Origin: Methylobacillus flagellatus KT
GTDB taxonomy: Bacteria > Pseudomonadota > Gammaproteobacteria > Burkholderiales > Methylophilaceae
Length of the DNA stretch: 64,000 nucleotides
NCBI RefSeq assembly: GCF_000013705.1
Contig: NC_007947.1
Location: 2,728,001-2,792,000, forward strand
Reading direction: 5' to 3'
Shown here: in pieces, positions 40,035 through 50,048 of the stretch
Position numbering within the stretch: the stretch's first letter is position 1
Layout: each line of letters opens with the position of its first letter
Made by a program: the position numbers and the translations under genes
The notes under the pieces: model-generated
The model's input: only the letters and a program-made list of their open reading frames with translations
Databases searched by the model: none
Told to the model about the DNA's origin: nothing

Positions 40035-41347
40035 TCTGATGGTCCTTGATGACTGCCGTGTTGCGCGGCAAATAACGATGCGCCTTGCGGGCCTAGAATC
40101 GCCTCCACTTCCGCCACCGCGCGCTGCACTTCGCCCAAAGCGCGGACATATTGCCCTCGCGCGAGGAACAAGGTGCGCTGCGCATCCAGCACATCGAGAA
40201 AATCGAACTTGCCAAGTTCGAACCCGCGCGTTGTGGCATCGAGCGCGCTTTGAGCGCCAGGCAGGATATCGCCACGGATCACCGATACTTCCTGGATGGC
40301 AGCTGCCAGGCGCTGGTGGGCCTGCGAGAGATCGGTACGCAAGCGTACCTGGGTGGAAAGCCGCTCATCGCGCGCCTTGTCGACGCGCAGCTTGGCTTCG
40401 AGGATATTGCCCTGGTTGCGATCAAAGAGGGGAATGGCAAGGGCGACGCCGACCACGCTCACTGTCTCGCTGGAGGATTCACGGCGCTGCACGCCGCCGC
40501 GCACCACCAGGTCCGGGTAGCGGCGGGCCTGCTCCACCTTGAGCATCGCTTCACGCCGGCTGACCTCCTGCTCGGCGCGTACCGCCTCAGGTGCATGGGA
40601 CGCTAGCTCGTCCAGATACGCCAGGTCGGGCAATTCCGGCAGGATCTCCAACTCGCCTATCGCCTCGGTGAAGCGCGGCGCGGCATTGCCCCACAATGCA
40701 GCAAGGCGTCGCCTGGCATTGATCAGCTCGGCATTAGCCTGCGTCAATTCGATGCGGGCCCCGGAAGCAGCCACGCGCGCGCGCGTCTCCTCCACCGGCG
40801 ATACCTTGCCTGCCGTCACGCGGCGCGCGGCAACATCCAGGCCGCGATTCGCCAATGCCAATGAGCTCTGCGCTAGACGATAGCGTTCCTGCGCCGCCAG
40901 CACTTCGTAAAAGCGTTGCACAACATCCGCATGGATTTGCGCAAAGCGTATCTGCAAATCGGCATTTGCCAAGTCACGCGCACGTTCTGCACTCTCGATG
41001 CGGGCGCCGCGCTTGCCACCGAGTTCGAACGGCTGTCCGAGCCAATAGGTCGTTTGCCGGGTAGGCGCGCGCGTATCCTCCATTTCCACGGAAAACTCCG
41101 GGTTGCGGAACAGGGCAGCCTGCATCCGGCTCGCAGTGACCGCCTCCAGCTCACGCTGGGCAATCGCCACCTCGGGATTGGCCGCGACAGCCAATTGCAA
41201 TGCCTGCTCAAGTGTCAGACTTTCCGTATGCTCATGTTGGGTTGCCACTGCCACTGGCAGCACACCTTCGCGCTGCCAGTTTTCCGCCCCAGCCACAGAT
41301 ACATGTAATATGGCCGCCAGACACAACGGCCAGATGAAACACCTCAT
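40031..41347 (-). CDS. czcC: Metal efflux outer membrane channel CzcC (chromosomal copy)
   Basis: The 438-residue outer membrane factor has a signal peptide (FIWPLCLAAILHVSVAGA), a HEHTESLTLEQALQLAVAANPEVAIAQRE opening, and LGKFDFLDVLDAQRTLFLARGQYVRAL near the end, which are the CzcC repeat marks. The ATG follows CTGGAGAGAGTGCG. It is about 60 residues ahead of the czcI gene product in the operon order and overlaps czcB by four bases. Confidence 0.92.
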
Positions 41348-41435
41348 CGCACTCTCTCCAGAAAAATGGAAAACGAATCCGGCGAGTGAGAGGCTGTTTA
41401 ACTAGAAAAAGCTGGAAGCAGGCACCACTCGCCGT

Positions 41436-41777
41436 TCAGGCAGCGTGATGCCAGTTGGGGCGCTCTGGGCGCGCCTGGGGAGAGTCCGGCACCTGGGACA
41501 AGGTGCGCGATAACACATGCTGATCGGCAGGAAAGAAGACCGACATCAGATTGATGCTTGGCAACCACTGGGGCGAGGCCTGCTGATGATACCCACAATC
41601 ATTGTCGCCCGCTGCAGGCGAGAAATCAGGCAGCGCATCATGATGCTCATGATCGTGGTGACCGAAGTGCTGCGCGTCAGCGCCAAGCTCGTGCCCGCAG
41701 TAAGCCCCTGCCATCGCCCAGGACATCTGGAGCGGCAGAATCAACAGCATGGTTATCAGGACGATACAGCGGAGCAT
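41436..41777 (-). CDS. czcI: CzcI-like small periplasmic metal-resistance protein (chromosomal copy)
   Basis: From ATG 41777 this is a 113-residue secreted protein with a signal peptide (CIVLITMLLILPLQMSWAMA), then CGHELG, HFGHHDHEHH and a PERPNWHHAA tail, shared with the element copy at 23889-24263. Its place before czcC is also the same. The frame extends upstream to 41855, but the signal peptide begins at 41777. A TATAAT six bases before this ATG implies an almost leaderless message, or a start slightly later. A role as metal-binding modulator of the Czc pump is inferred from position and Cys/His content. Confidence 0.75.
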   Translation of the reverse strand: MLRCIVLITMLLILPLQMSWAMAGAYCGHELGADAQHFGHHDHEHHDALPDFSPAAGDNDCGYHQQASPQWLPSINLMSVFFPADQHVLSRTLSQVPDSPQARPERPNWHHAA

Positions 41778-41783
41778 GGTGCG

Positions 41784-41813
41784 ATTATAAAGCGCGCTTT
41801 CCATCAGGCACAA
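41784..41813 (-). promoter_or_regulatory. Sigma-70-like promoter of the chromosomal czc operon
   Basis: On the minus strand TTGTGC (41808-41813) and a perfect TATAAT (41784-41789) are 18 bases apart. A 12-base palindrome, AAAGCGCGCTTT (41789-41800), fills most of the spacer and could be an operator. The predicted start of transcription falls at or next to the czcI start codon. Confidence 0.5.
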
Positions 41814-41851
41814 CTTTTCCACGGCCCTACAGACATGGATTTGGCTGCAGC

Positions 41852-42739
41852 TCACTGCGCTTGCCGCTGCGCCAGCTCGACGAAGGCCTTGATATAGTCG
41901 ATATGCATCTCGCCCTCGCGGATGCCGAGGAAAATCTGCTTGGCGATGCCGTTCTTGCCCAGGCGCAGCGGCGTCACGTCGAACTTGTCCTGGTATTCAT
42001 TGACCAGCCAGCGCGGCAACGCCGCCACCCCGCGCCCGCTCGCTACCATCTGCAGCATGATGTCGGTCGTTTCGATCGGCTTGTGGCGCTTGGGGCTGAT
42101 GCCCGCTGGCATCATGAACTGGGTATAGATATCCAGCCTGTCGACCTCCACCGGATAGGTGATCAAGGTTTCCTCCGCCAATTGTTCCGGCAGCACAGAC
42201 GTGGCGTTACGCAACCGGTGCCCCGGCCCCACCACCAGCACCTGCTCGTAATCAAACACGGGCTGGAAATGCAGGCCGGGCTTGTACAGCGGATCCGGCG
42301 TCACCAGCATATCGATCTCGTAACCGAACAGTGCACCGATGCCGCCGAACTGGAATTTCTGCCTCACATCCACGTCCACGTCCGGCCAAGCCGCCAGGTA
42401 GGGCGCCACCACCTTGAGTAGCCATTGATAGCAGGGGTGGCATTCCATGCCGATGCGCAAGGTGCCGCGCTCGCCTTGGGCGAACTGGCGCAGGCGCTCT
42501 TCCGCCAAGGACAGTTGTGGCAACACGCGGTTGGCTACGGCCAGCAGGTATTGCCCGGCCTGCGTCAAGCGCAGGCTGCGCCCCTCGCGCAACCATATCT
42601 GCGTGCCAAGCTGCTGCTCCAGCTTTTTCATGCTGTGGCTCAACGCGGATTGCGTCAGGTGCAATCGATTGGCGGCTGCGGTCAGCGAACCTTGCCGCTC
42701 GACTTCCCGAATGATGGTGAGATGGATCCTATCCAGCAT
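41852..42739 (-). CDS. metR: LysR-type methionine regulator MetR
   Basis: The 295-residue LysR-family protein has a winged helix at residues 1-60 ([29 protein letters not shown]) and a periplasmic-binding-like effector domain; the [12 protein letters not shown] stretch is characteristic of MetR. MetR uses homocysteine as co-effector to activate metE and related genes. It is divergent from metE with a perfect MetR-type box five bases before its own start, which fits autoregulation. Confidence 0.93.
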   Translation of the reverse strand: MLDRIHLTIIREVERQGSLTAAANRLHLTQSALSHSMKKLEQQLGTQIWLREGRSLRLTQAGQYLLAVANRVLPQLSLAEERLRQFAQGERGTLRIGMECHPCYQWLLKVVAPYLAAWPDVDVDVRQKFQFGGIGALFGYEIDMLVTPDPLYKPGLHFQPVFDYEQVLVVGPGHRLRNATSVLPEQLAEETLITYPVEVDRLDIYTQFMMPAGISPKRHKPIETTDIMLQMVASGRGVAALPRWLVNEYQDKFDVTPLRLGKNGIAKQIFLGIREGEMHIDYIKAFVELAQRQAQ

Positions 42740-42744
42740 AATGA

Positions 42745-42757
42745 TGAATTTAATTCA
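42745..42757. promoter_or_regulatory. MetR binding site between metR and metE
   Basis: TGAATTTAATTCA is a perfect match to the MetR box TGAA-N5-TTCA. It lies in the 102-base divergent region, next to the metR start and 85 bases before metE. A half site (TGAAATAAT) follows 10 bases later and might complete the usual paired arrangement. Confidence 0.85.
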
Positions 42758-42841
42758 TGGAATATTGAAATAATACCATTTTTAATCATGAATACACTGC
42801 GCTACCATGCTGCCATCTTAATCCTGATGAGAATAATGCAT

Positions 42842-45127
42842 ATGGCGACCACTCATAACCTTGGCTTTCCGCGTATTGGCGCCAGGCGCGAATTGAAGTT
42901 CGCACTGGAATCTTACTGGAAAGGCGAATCCTCCCGTGACGCGCTAAAGGCGCTGGGTGCCACGTTGCGCCAGCGCCATTGGGAAATTCAGTCTGATCTG
43001 GATTGCGTGCCTGTAGGCGATTTCTCGTTCTATGACCAAGTGCTCGACATGAGTTTCATCCTGGGCAATCTGCCGGAGCGCTTCCGGGATTTCCGCGGCG
43101 ACCCGCTGGACAATTATTTCCGCGTCGCGCGAGGCCGCTCCGCCCAATCCGCCGAGGAATATGCCGCTTGCTGCGCTGGCGTCGCGGCAGGCGAAATGAC
43201 CAAGTGGTTCGATACCAACTACCATTACATCGTGCCGGAATTCGATGCCCATACCGCATTCACGCTGGATGCCGCCCAGCTGCTGGCGCAAGTAGCCGAA
43301 GCCAAGGCGCAAGGCGTCAATGCCAAGCCGGTCATCATCGGCCCGGTCACCTACCTGGCGATCGGCAAGGCCAAGGACAATACCGACAAGCTCGACCTGT
43401 TGAGCAGGCTACTGCCCGTCTATGCGGAATTGCTGCAAGCACTTGCGGCACAAGGCGTGGAATGGGTTCAGGTCGACGAGCCCATCCTCGTCACCGAGCT
43501 CGACGACGCCTGGCAGGAGGCTGTCGAGACTGCCTACAACTATTTCAAGCGCGTCAATGTCAAGCTGCTGCTGGCGACCTATTTCGGCCAATTGCGGGAA
43601 AACCGCGCACTACTGGCCAGCCTGCCGGTTGCCGGCGTGCATGTCGACGCGATCAACGGCCGTGACGATGTCGCCCCGCTGCTGAAACTGCTTTCCGCGG
43701 ACAAGGTATTGTCCCTGGGCGTGATCAACGGCCGCAACATCTGGAAGACCGACCTCAATGCCGTGCTGGACTGGATCGAGCCATTGGCGCAGCAACTGGG
43801 CGAGCGCCTGTGGATTGCGCCTTCGTGCTCGCTGCTGCACGTACCAGTGGATCTCGAGAGCGAACAGCGCCTGGATGCGGAGGTGAAATCCTGGCTGGCG
43901 TTTGCAGTGCAAAAACTGGATGAGCTCAAGCTGCTGGCGGCAGCCCTGCGCAATGGTCGTGACTCGGTCAAGGCGGCGTTGGATGCCAACCAGGCCGCCA
44001 TCGACGCGCGGCGCCACTCAAAGCGCGTGCACAACCCTGCAGTCAAGGCCGCCCTCGGAGAGCTGGATGCCAAGCTCGGGCAGCGCAAGAGCCCTTATGC
44101 CCAGCGTGCGGCCAGGCAGGCCGCATCTCTCAAGCTGCCCTTGTACCCGACTACTACCATCGGCTCCTTCCCGCAAACCGCCGACATCCGCCATGCCCGT
44201 AGCGCATTCAAGGCTGGTCGCCTGGACGAGGTGGACTACAAGGCGGCGATGCGAAAGGAGATCGAACGCAGCGTGCACGAGCAGGAAAAGCTGGGTCTGG
44301 ACGTGCTCGTGCACGGCGAAGCCGAGCGCAACGACATGGTGGAGTACTTCGGCGAGCAATTGGAAGGCTATGCGTTCAGCCAGTTTGGCTGGGTACAGTC
44401 CTACGGTTCGCGCTGCGTGAAGCCGCCCATCCTGTTCGGCGACATCAGCCGCCCGCAGCCAATGACCGTGGAATGGATCAAGTATGCGCAATCGCTGACC
44501 AGCAAGCCGATGAAGGGCATGCTCACCGGCCCGGTGACCATGCTCAACTGGTCCTTCGTGCGCGATGATCAGCCGCGCTCCGTCAGCTGCTACCAGCTGG
44601 CGCTGGCCATCCGCGCGGAAGTGCTGGACCTGGAAAAAGCCGGCATCCACGTGATCCAGATCGACGAAGCCGCATTGCGCGAGGGACTGCCGCTGCGCAA
44701 ATCCCAGTGGAAGGAATACCTCGGCTGGGCGGTGGAATCGTTCCGCATCACGGCCAACGGCGTGGAAGACGACACCCAGATCCATACCCATATGTGCTAT
44801 TCCGAGTTCAACGACATCATTGCCTCGATCGCGGACATGGATGCCGACGTCATCACCATCGAGACTTCGCGCTCGGACATGGAGCTGCTGGATGCGTTCG
44901 ACGATTTCAAGTATCCAAACCAGATCGGGCCCGGCGTCTACGACATCCACTCGCCCAATATCCCGACGCTGGAGCATATCGTGCAACTGATGGAAAAGGC
45001 GGCCGAGCGCATTCCCGCCGAGCGCCTGTGGGTGAATCCCGACTGCGGCTTGAAGACCCGCCAATGGGCCGAGGTCATCCCCGCGCTCACCAATATGGTG
45101 GCGGCAGCGAAAACCTTGCGCGCCTGA
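42842..45127 (+). CDS. metE: Cobalamin-independent methionine synthase MetE
   Basis: This 761-residue protein transfers the methyl group of methyltetrahydrofolate polyglutamate to homocysteine without B12. It begins with the typical [19 protein letters not shown] and ends with zinc-site motifs: [24 protein letters not shown] and NPDCGLKTR, supplying the His, Cys, Glu and Cys ligands. Both barrels are present and the length is normal. The ATG at 42842 matches the family N-terminus; an ATG two codons upstream is also possible. It is divergent from metR. It is notable that the same window has a B12-dependent ribonucleotide reductase, so the cell evidently handles cobalamin too. Confidence 0.95.
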   Translation: MATTHNLGFPRIGARRELKFALESYWKGESSRDALKALGATLRQRHWEIQSDLDCVPVGDFSFYDQVLDMSFILGNLPERFRDFRGDPLDNYFRVARGRSAQSAEEYAACCAGVAAGEMTKWFDTNYHYIVPEFDAHTAFTLDAAQLLAQVAEAKAQGVNAKPVIIGPVTYLAIGKAKDNTDKLDLLSRLLPVYAELLQALAAQGVEWVQVDEPILVTELDDAWQEAVETAYNYFKRVNVKLLLATYFGQLRENRALLASLPVAGVHVDAINGRDDVAPLLKLLSADKVLSLGVINGRNIWKTDLNAVLDWIEPLAQQLGERLWIAPSCSLLHVPVDLESEQRLDAEVKSWLAFAVQKLDELKLLAAALRNGRDSVKAALDANQAAIDARRHSKRVHNPAVKAALGELDAKLGQRKSPYAQRAARQAASLKLPLYPTTTIGSFPQTADIRHARSAFKAGRLDEVDYKAAMRKEIERSVHEQEKLGLDVLVHGEAERNDMVEYFGEQLEGYAFSQFGWVQSYGSRCVKPPILFGDISRPQPMTVEWIKYAQSLTSKPMKGMLTGPVTMLNWSFVRDDQPRSVSCYQLALAIRAEVLDLEKAGIHVIQIDEAALREGLPLRKSQWKEYLGWAVESFRITANGVEDDTQIHTHMCYSEFNDIIASIADMDADVITIETSRSDMELLDAFDDFKYPNQIGPGVYDIHSPNIPTLEHIVQLMEKAAERIPAERLWVNPDCGLKTRQWAEVIPALTNMVAAAKTLRA

Positions 45128-45177
45128 AGGCCCTAGCCTCTTAGCGCCTGTTCACGAGACAGCAGGAGAACGCAACT

Positions 45178-45222
45178 AAAACTGGAGCGGGGTTCACTTC
45201 ACGAACCCCGGTCCAGTTTTTT
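45178..45222 (+). terminator. Intrinsic terminator after metE
   Basis: AAAACTGG...CGGGGTTC pairs with GAACCCCG...CCAGTTTT around a 7-base loop and ends in a T6 run. It separates metE from the convergent catalase-like gene and has A residues on the other side, so it may serve both. Confidence 0.92.
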
Positions 45223-45233
45223 CACATCGTCAA

Positions 45234-46232
45234 TCAATGTGACTGCAAGCGGCGGTTGAAGCTGATGCTGTAGGTCACAGGGCGGGCATGCAGGATAGGG
45301 TCGTCGCTAGCCTCAATGCCGTCCACCAGGTTGAGCGGGCTGAACATCATGGTTTTCTCGAATGCCGCACCATCGGTGCGGAAACGGTCGATCGTCAACG
45401 TGCCCAGTTCCACGATCTGGCGGCTGTCCGGCCAAACCGACGTGGCATCGTTCACCTCGTCGCCGGGATCGGCCAGCTGCACGGAGATGCGGTAGCTGTA
45501 CGCCGCCTGTTGCAGGCGACCGGGCAGTTCGTGCATCAGGTAGTCCGCATCCACTGCCTTGGCAGCGTCGGCATTCAGGAATTTAGCGCCACCGACTGGC
45601 TCGATGCGATAGCGCCCGTAGCGCGTTTCTCCCTGGGCGTTGGTAAACTTGAACGCGTTCACGCCGAAGAAAGGCTGGGTGGCGAAGCTTTCAGGCACTG
45701 GCTTGGGTGTCATCACGAACCTGAGCGCAGCGGGATGCTGGCCGAGAAAAGCCTCGATCGGCTTGGGCTGCGCCTGGCTATCGCGCGAAGCCGCGACGGC
45801 CTGCAGCAAGCCCAGGAACTCTTCCGGGGTAACCGCAGGAAAGCCGTTGACCGAGATGCATACCAGGTCCGCACTGGCCTCGTCCGCCAGCTGGAAGCGA
45901 ATGGCGATTCCCTTGGGAAAGGCGCTGCCGTCGTTATCCGCGCTATTGGGCACGCCAGTGGCGTTGGAATAACGCACCACGACCGGGTGCGGCGCGGTGA
46001 ATATCTCGGCCTTGGTCACCTCCGCAGCACTGGCCGCAGGGGTGAAATGGCCTTCCACGACGATGCCCTTGGCATGGTTGGAGCGAAACCCGGGATGCGG
46101 CCCCCCGGCAAGCTCGGTCAGGGTGTCCACCAATTGTTCCGCCACCGGCTTGGCGGGCGTCTCGGCAAATACGGTCGGCAACATATTGAAAAGCAGCGTT
46201 ATGAACAGCATGGATCGGACGACAGGTTGCAT
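45234..46232 (-). CDS. Periplasmic catalase-family heme peroxidase (SrpA-like)
   Basis: The 332-residue protein is a short secreted member of the catalase superfamily. The signal peptide is MLFITLLFNMLPTVFA. Catalytic His53 lies in SNHAKGIVVEGHF. RYSNATGVPNSADN and PKGIAIRF are family motifs. The C-terminus FSPLNLVDGIEASDDPILHARPVTY provides the heme-proximal pattern R-x3-Y (Arg317, Tyr321). These mini-catalases lack the C-terminal domains of true catalases and usually act as organic peroxidases. The ATG follows CAGGAGC. It is the third of three same-strand genes (pirin, YcaC-like, catalase-like) with a 174-base gap, so it may have its own promoter. Confidence 0.88.
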   Translation of the reverse strand: MQPVVRSMLFITLLFNMLPTVFAETPAKPVAEQLVDTLTELAGGPHPGFRSNHAKGIVVEGHFTPAASAAEVTKAEIFTAPHPVVVRYSNATGVPNSADNDGSAFPKGIAIRFQLADEASADLVCISVNGFPAVTPEEFLGLLQAVAASRDSQAQPKPIEAFLGQHPAALRFVMTPKPVPESFATQPFFGVNAFKFTNAQGETRYGRYRIEPVGGAKFLNADAAKAVDADYLMHELPGRLQQAAYSYRISVQLADPGDEVNDATSVWPDSRQIVELGTLTIDRFRTDGAAFEKTMMFSPLNLVDGIEASDDPILHARPVTYSISFNRRLQSH

Positions 46233-46406
46233 GATGAAAGCTCCTGATTACGTAAAAAAGCTGGGCTGCAGATTGGTTGGGCTAATTCGACTAGCCTAAT
46301 ATCAATCAACCGCTTATGCAAACTGTCCAGCATGAGCCGGTGGCAGCCGCTACGGCCCTGATCCCCGGCGCCATACCCGGCAGCCGGGGAACCATTTCGT
46401 TTCCGC

Positions 46407-47030
46407 CTATTTGGTTGTCAAGGTATCGTAGGCAGTGATCAGGTTGCGGTAATCGGGAATGTGGTTGGAAAACAGCGCACCCAGGCCTTCGATGTCGCGG
46501 CGCCAGTCGCGATGCAGCTCGCAGGCCGCGCCGAACCAGGTCATCAATTGCGCGCCTGCCGCCACCATGCGCTCCCAGGCAGCATCGCGCGTCATGGCGT
46601 TGAAGGTGCCGGATGCGTCGGTGATCACGAAGACTTCATAGCCTTCCTCCAGGGCCGACAGGGCAGGAAACGCCACGCACACTTCCGTCACCACGCCAGC
46701 GATGATCAATTGCTTCTTGCCCGTCGCCTTGACCGCCTTGACGAAATCCTCGTTATCCCAGGCATTGATCTGGCCCGGACGCGCGATATACGGCGCATCC
46801 GGGAACAGCGCCTTCAACTCCGGCACCAGTGGGCCGTTGGGACCAGTCTCGAAACTGGTGGTGAGGATGGTAGGCAAATTGAAATACTTGGCCGCATCCG
46901 CCAGTGCCAGCACATTGTTCTTGAACTTGTCCGGATCAATGTCGCGCACCAGGGACAATAATCCGGCCTGGTGATCCACCAGCAATACGGCAGCGTGATC
47001 GCGGTCCAGGCGTACATAGGGCTTAGTCAT
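46407..47030 (-). CDS. ycaC: YcaC-family cysteine hydrolase
   Basis: The 207-residue protein follows E. coli YcaC nearly throughout: LLVDHQAGLLSLVRD (Asp19), SFETGPNGPLVPEL, IARPGQINAWDNEDFV and GVVTEVCVAFPAL with nucleophile Cys118. YcaC is an octameric isochorismatase-like hydrolase of unknown natural substrate. It starts 48 bases after the pirin gene behind AAGGAGAAACCC and probably shares its transcript under the divergent LysR regulator. Confidence 0.92.
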   Translation of the reverse strand: MTKPYVRLDRDHAAVLLVDHQAGLLSLVRDIDPDKFKNNVLALADAAKYFNLPTILTTSFETGPNGPLVPELKALFPDAPYIARPGQINAWDNEDFVKAVKATGKKQLIIAGVVTEVCVAFPALSALEEGYEVFVITDASGTFNAMTRDAAWERMVAAGAQLMTWFGAACELHRDWRRDIEGLGALFSNHIPDYRNLITAYDTLTTK

Positions 47031-47078
47031 GGGTTTCTCCTTGTCATGGATGATGTTGATGTTTCAGGCTTCTCAAAC

Positions 47079-47939
47079 TTATGTAGTCACAAAACGGCCA
47101 TTGTTGTAGTCAGCAATCGCCTGGTCGATTTCCTCCCAGGAATTCATGACGAAGGGGCCATGGCCGACCACCGGTTCATTCAGTGGCGCCCCGTTCAACA
47201 GCAGCAAGACCGTGTCCTGCCGCGCTTCCAATACCAGCTCGCTGCCTTCGCGCTGCATCACGGCAAGCTCGGTAGGACGAATGGTATGTACATCCCCTAT
47301 GCCTACCGCTCCATTCAGCACGAAGATGGCAGTGGTATACCCCTCGGGCAAAATGAATTTTGTCGTGGCGCCGGCATTGAGGCGAACGTCCCATACATTC
47401 ATCGGGCTGAAGGTGCTGGCCGGACCTGTTCGTCCGTCAAATTCACCCGCGATCACGCGCACCTTGCCCGCCTGGGCAGGTAAATCCACTTCGGGAACCT
47501 GTGCGCTGCTAATGCCCTGATAGCCAGGTTTGGTCATTTTGTCCTTGGCAGGCAGATTGACCCATAACTGGATCATCTCGAACGCGCCGCCAGTCCGGGC
47601 ATAATCGTCACCGTGGTATTCCTCGTGCACGATGCCGGAACCAGCCGTCATCCATTGCACGTCGCCCGGGCCGATGGTGCCGCCAGCATCAGTGGAGTCA
47701 TGGTGCGAAACCTGGCCTGCGTAGACGATGGTGACCGTCTCGAATCCGCGGTGCGGATGCTGCCCGACGCCGCGGCGCTTGTCGGTCGGATCGAAATGCG
47801 CCGGGCCGGCGTAATCCATGAGCAGGAACGGGGACATTTCCTCATGGATGTCGCGGTAGGAAAAGATGTTCTGCACGGGAAAACCATCGCCAACCCAGTG
47901 GCGGCCATTGCTTCGCTTGATGAATGCCAGCTTCTTCAT
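47079..47939 (-). CDS. Pirin-family cupin protein
   Basis: The 286-residue two-cupin protein carries the pirin signature: FLLMDYAGPAHFDPTDKRRGVGQHPHRGFETVTI, with iron-binding histidines in QHPHRGFE, HHDS and HEEYH. Bacterial pirins act as quercetinases or redox-sensitive regulators. The ATG follows TCAGGAGAAATAGC. It is divergent from a LysR-type gene across 104 bases, the usual layout for pirin operons controlled by their neighbour. Confidence 0.92.
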   Translation of the reverse strand: MKKLAFIKRSNGRHWVGDGFPVQNIFSYRDIHEEMSPFLLMDYAGPAHFDPTDKRRGVGQHPHRGFETVTIVYAGQVSHHDSTDAGGTIGPGDVQWMTAGSGIVHEEYHGDDYARTGGAFEMIQLWVNLPAKDKMTKPGYQGISSAQVPEVDLPAQAGKVRVIAGEFDGRTGPASTFSPMNVWDVRLNAGATTKFILPEGYTTAIFVLNGAVGIGDVHTIRPTELAVMQREGSELVLEARQDTVLLLLNGAPLNEPVVGHGPFVMNSWEEIDQAIADYNNGRFVTT

Positions 47940-48043
47940 GCTATTTCTCCTGAAGTGAATGTCGATGGGTCCACTATAAAGAGAAGACTTTTATGGCACT
48001 AGATGGTTAAATATGAAATTACTTTTCAATATATGGAACAATT

Positions 48044-48940
48044 GTGGATTTCAACGAGGCTGCCGTATTCGTCAAGGTAGTGCAGGCCGGCAGTTTCAGT
48101 GCCGCAGCACGGCAATTGCAGCTACCGACTTCCACGGTAAGCACACGCGTCGCGCGACTGGAGCAACGGCTGGGCGTGACGCTGCTGCAACGTACAACCC
48201 GCCGCCTCAACCTGACGGAGGCCGGCAGGGCCTATTTCGCTCATGCGTCGATTGGCCTGGGATATCTACTTGAGGCGGAGGCAGCGCTGGACGCGGCCCG
48301 GCAGAAGCCACAAGGCAGGTTGAGAGTCACCGCGCCTGCAGACCTGGGGGACAGCTTGCTGGCCGGTCTCGTGCAACGGCTGCAACAGCAGCACCCCGCG
48401 CTGGAGGTGGAGCTGATATTGACCGATCGTTACATGGACCTGGTCGCGGAAGGCATCGACGCCGCGATTCGCACCGGGGAGCTCCGCGACTCCTCCCTGA
48501 TCGCCAAACCGCTGGGCATGGCACGCTGGGCCATGTTCGCCAGCCGCGCATACCTTGCTTCCTCGCCACGGCTACAGCAACCCCAAGACCTCAACCAGCA
48601 CCGCTGCCTGCAATTCAGCCCCATGGGTCGCGATGGCTGGACACTCAGGCGTGGGGAAGACATCATGACCATCCCGCTCACGGGCAGCACCATGGCCAAC
48701 AGCATCGGCATCGTACGCAACATGGCACTGAACGGACAAGGCGTTGCATTGCTGCCTACCTATATCTGCAAGACCGAACTGGCCATCGGCAGCCTTGAAC
48801 GCGTATTGCCGCAATGGCAGGCACAGGCAGACCCCGTGCACCTGGTTTACCCACGCCAGCGCTTCATGCCGCCCAAGCTTCTTGCCTTGATCGATATGGC
48901 ACAGGCTGAGCTGCGACCCTGGTTCAGTGATCCCGCATAA
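48044..48940 (+). CDS. LysR-family regulator divergent from pirin
   Basis: The 298-residue LysR-type regulator has a helix-turn-helix at residues 1-60 (GSFSAAARQLQLPTSTVSTRVARLEQRLG) and an effector domain with RLRVTAPADLGDSLL and LILTDRYMDLVAEGIDAAIR, typical of the group near regulators of quinone/aromatic-responsive genes. GTG 48044 is taken as the start because the DNA-binding domain begins there. It is expected to control the pirin-YcaC pair. Confidence 0.88.
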   Translation: MDFNEAAVFVKVVQAGSFSAAARQLQLPTSTVSTRVARLEQRLGVTLLQRTTRRLNLTEAGRAYFAHASIGLGYLLEAEAALDAARQKPQGRLRVTAPADLGDSLLAGLVQRLQQQHPALEVELILTDRYMDLVAEGIDAAIRTGELRDSSLIAKPLGMARWAMFASRAYLASSPRLQQPQDLNQHRCLQFSPMGRDGWTLRRGEDIMTIPLTGSTMANSIGIVRNMALNGQGVALLPTYICKTELAIGSLERVLPQWQAQADPVHLVYPRQRFMPPKLLALIDMAQAELRPWFSDPA

Positions 48941-49107
48941 CCCGCCAGCACTGCTTCGCCAGCCGGACAAAAACACCTGCACTGCATCACATGTCCGCAT
49001 CGTCGCGGGATGCGGACGCATGGGGCGGCATGGTGTCTGACGATCAGCCGATGACACGCTTGCTCGGCAAGTCCTGCAGCATCGTTCATCACAAGCTCGC
49101 TTATACT

Positions 49108-50019
49108 ATGCGTCTCATGCAAAAACCTGCCGTATCACCGTTCACGCTTTACCTGATCCTGATCTTGCCACCATTGTTCTGGGCGGGGAATTTCGTTGTG
49201 GGACGCGCAGTGCACACGGATATCCCGCCGTTCACCCTGTCACTGGGCCGCTGGGTGATCGCCCTGCTCTGCATATTGCCGTTTGCCTGGCCCACCATGC
49301 GCCGCGACCTGCCGCTGTACTGGCAATACCGCTGGCGCCTGCTGGCGGTTTCCGTGGTGGGCGTCGCTGCGTTCAACACCTTGGTCTATAGTGGCCTGCA
49401 CCACACCACTGCCACCAACGGTATTTTGCTGAACTCATGCATCCCGATCCTGATCCTGTTGTTTGGCGCCATGTTCTACCGCCTGCGCCTGCACTCTTTG
49501 CAGCTTCTGGGCCTGGCACTGTCATTTTTCGGCGTGTTGACCATCATTCTGCACGGCGAATGGGAACGCCTGCTCAGCCTGGCGTTCTCCAGCGGCGACC
49601 TGGTGATTTTCACGGCCATGATCTGTTGGGCGCTTTATACGCTCTGGTTGCGCGACCTGCCCGCGAGCATCCACCGCCTGGGCTTGATGGGCGCGCAAAT
49701 CATGGTGGCGGTCATTGTCCTGCTGCCGCTCTTCATATGGGAACAGGCGCATGGACAACATGCCCGGTGGGGCCAGGAAACCTGGCTGGCGCTGGCGTAT
49801 GTCGGCATCTTTCCGTCGGTCATCGCCTATACCCTGTACACGATAGGCGTGGAGAAAGCTGGCGCCGCCAGGGCGGGACTCTTCATCCACCTCATGCCGG
49901 TATTCGGCAGCCTGCTGTCCGTGATATTCCTGGGCGAGCATTTGCACCTGTTCCATGCCATCGGCATCGCCGCCATTCTGGGCGGGCTGGCGCTATCGAA
50001 TCGTCACCAGCACCCGTGA
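49108..50019 (+). CDS. EamA/DMT-family transporter
   Basis: The 303-residue inner membrane protein has ten predicted helices as two EamA repeats (PPLFWAGNFVVGRAV...; ...GDLVIFTAMICWALYTLWLR). These drug/metabolite transporters usually export amino acids or other small metabolites; the substrate is unknown. The open frame extends to 48991, but the first 39 codons are not membrane-like, so the start is placed at ATG 49108 (or 49117). It stands alone. Confidence 0.85.
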   Translation: MRLMQKPAVSPFTLYLILILPPLFWAGNFVVGRAVHTDIPPFTLSLGRWVIALLCILPFAWPTMRRDLPLYWQYRWRLLAVSVVGVAAFNTLVYSGLHHTTATNGILLNSCIPILILLFGAMFYRLRLHSLQLLGLALSFFGVLTIILHGEWERLLSLAFSSGDLVIFTAMICWALYTLWLRDLPASIHRLGLMGAQIMVAVIVLLPLFIWEQAHGQHARWGQETWLALAYVGIFPSVIAYTLYTIGVEKAGAARAGLFIHLMPVFGSLLSVIFLGEHLHLFHAIGIAAILGGLALSNRHQHP

Positions 50020-50048
50020 AGCCTAGGAAAGAAACGCAGTGGGAATAT

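Noticed and set aside
42740..42841. Riboswitch (SAM or B12) in the metE leader
   Set aside because: The divergent region is only 102 bases and is accounted for by the MetR box and promoters.
44018..45064. 348-codon minus-strand frame opposite metE
   Set aside because: Antisense to the conserved zinc-site half of MetE, with no independent support.
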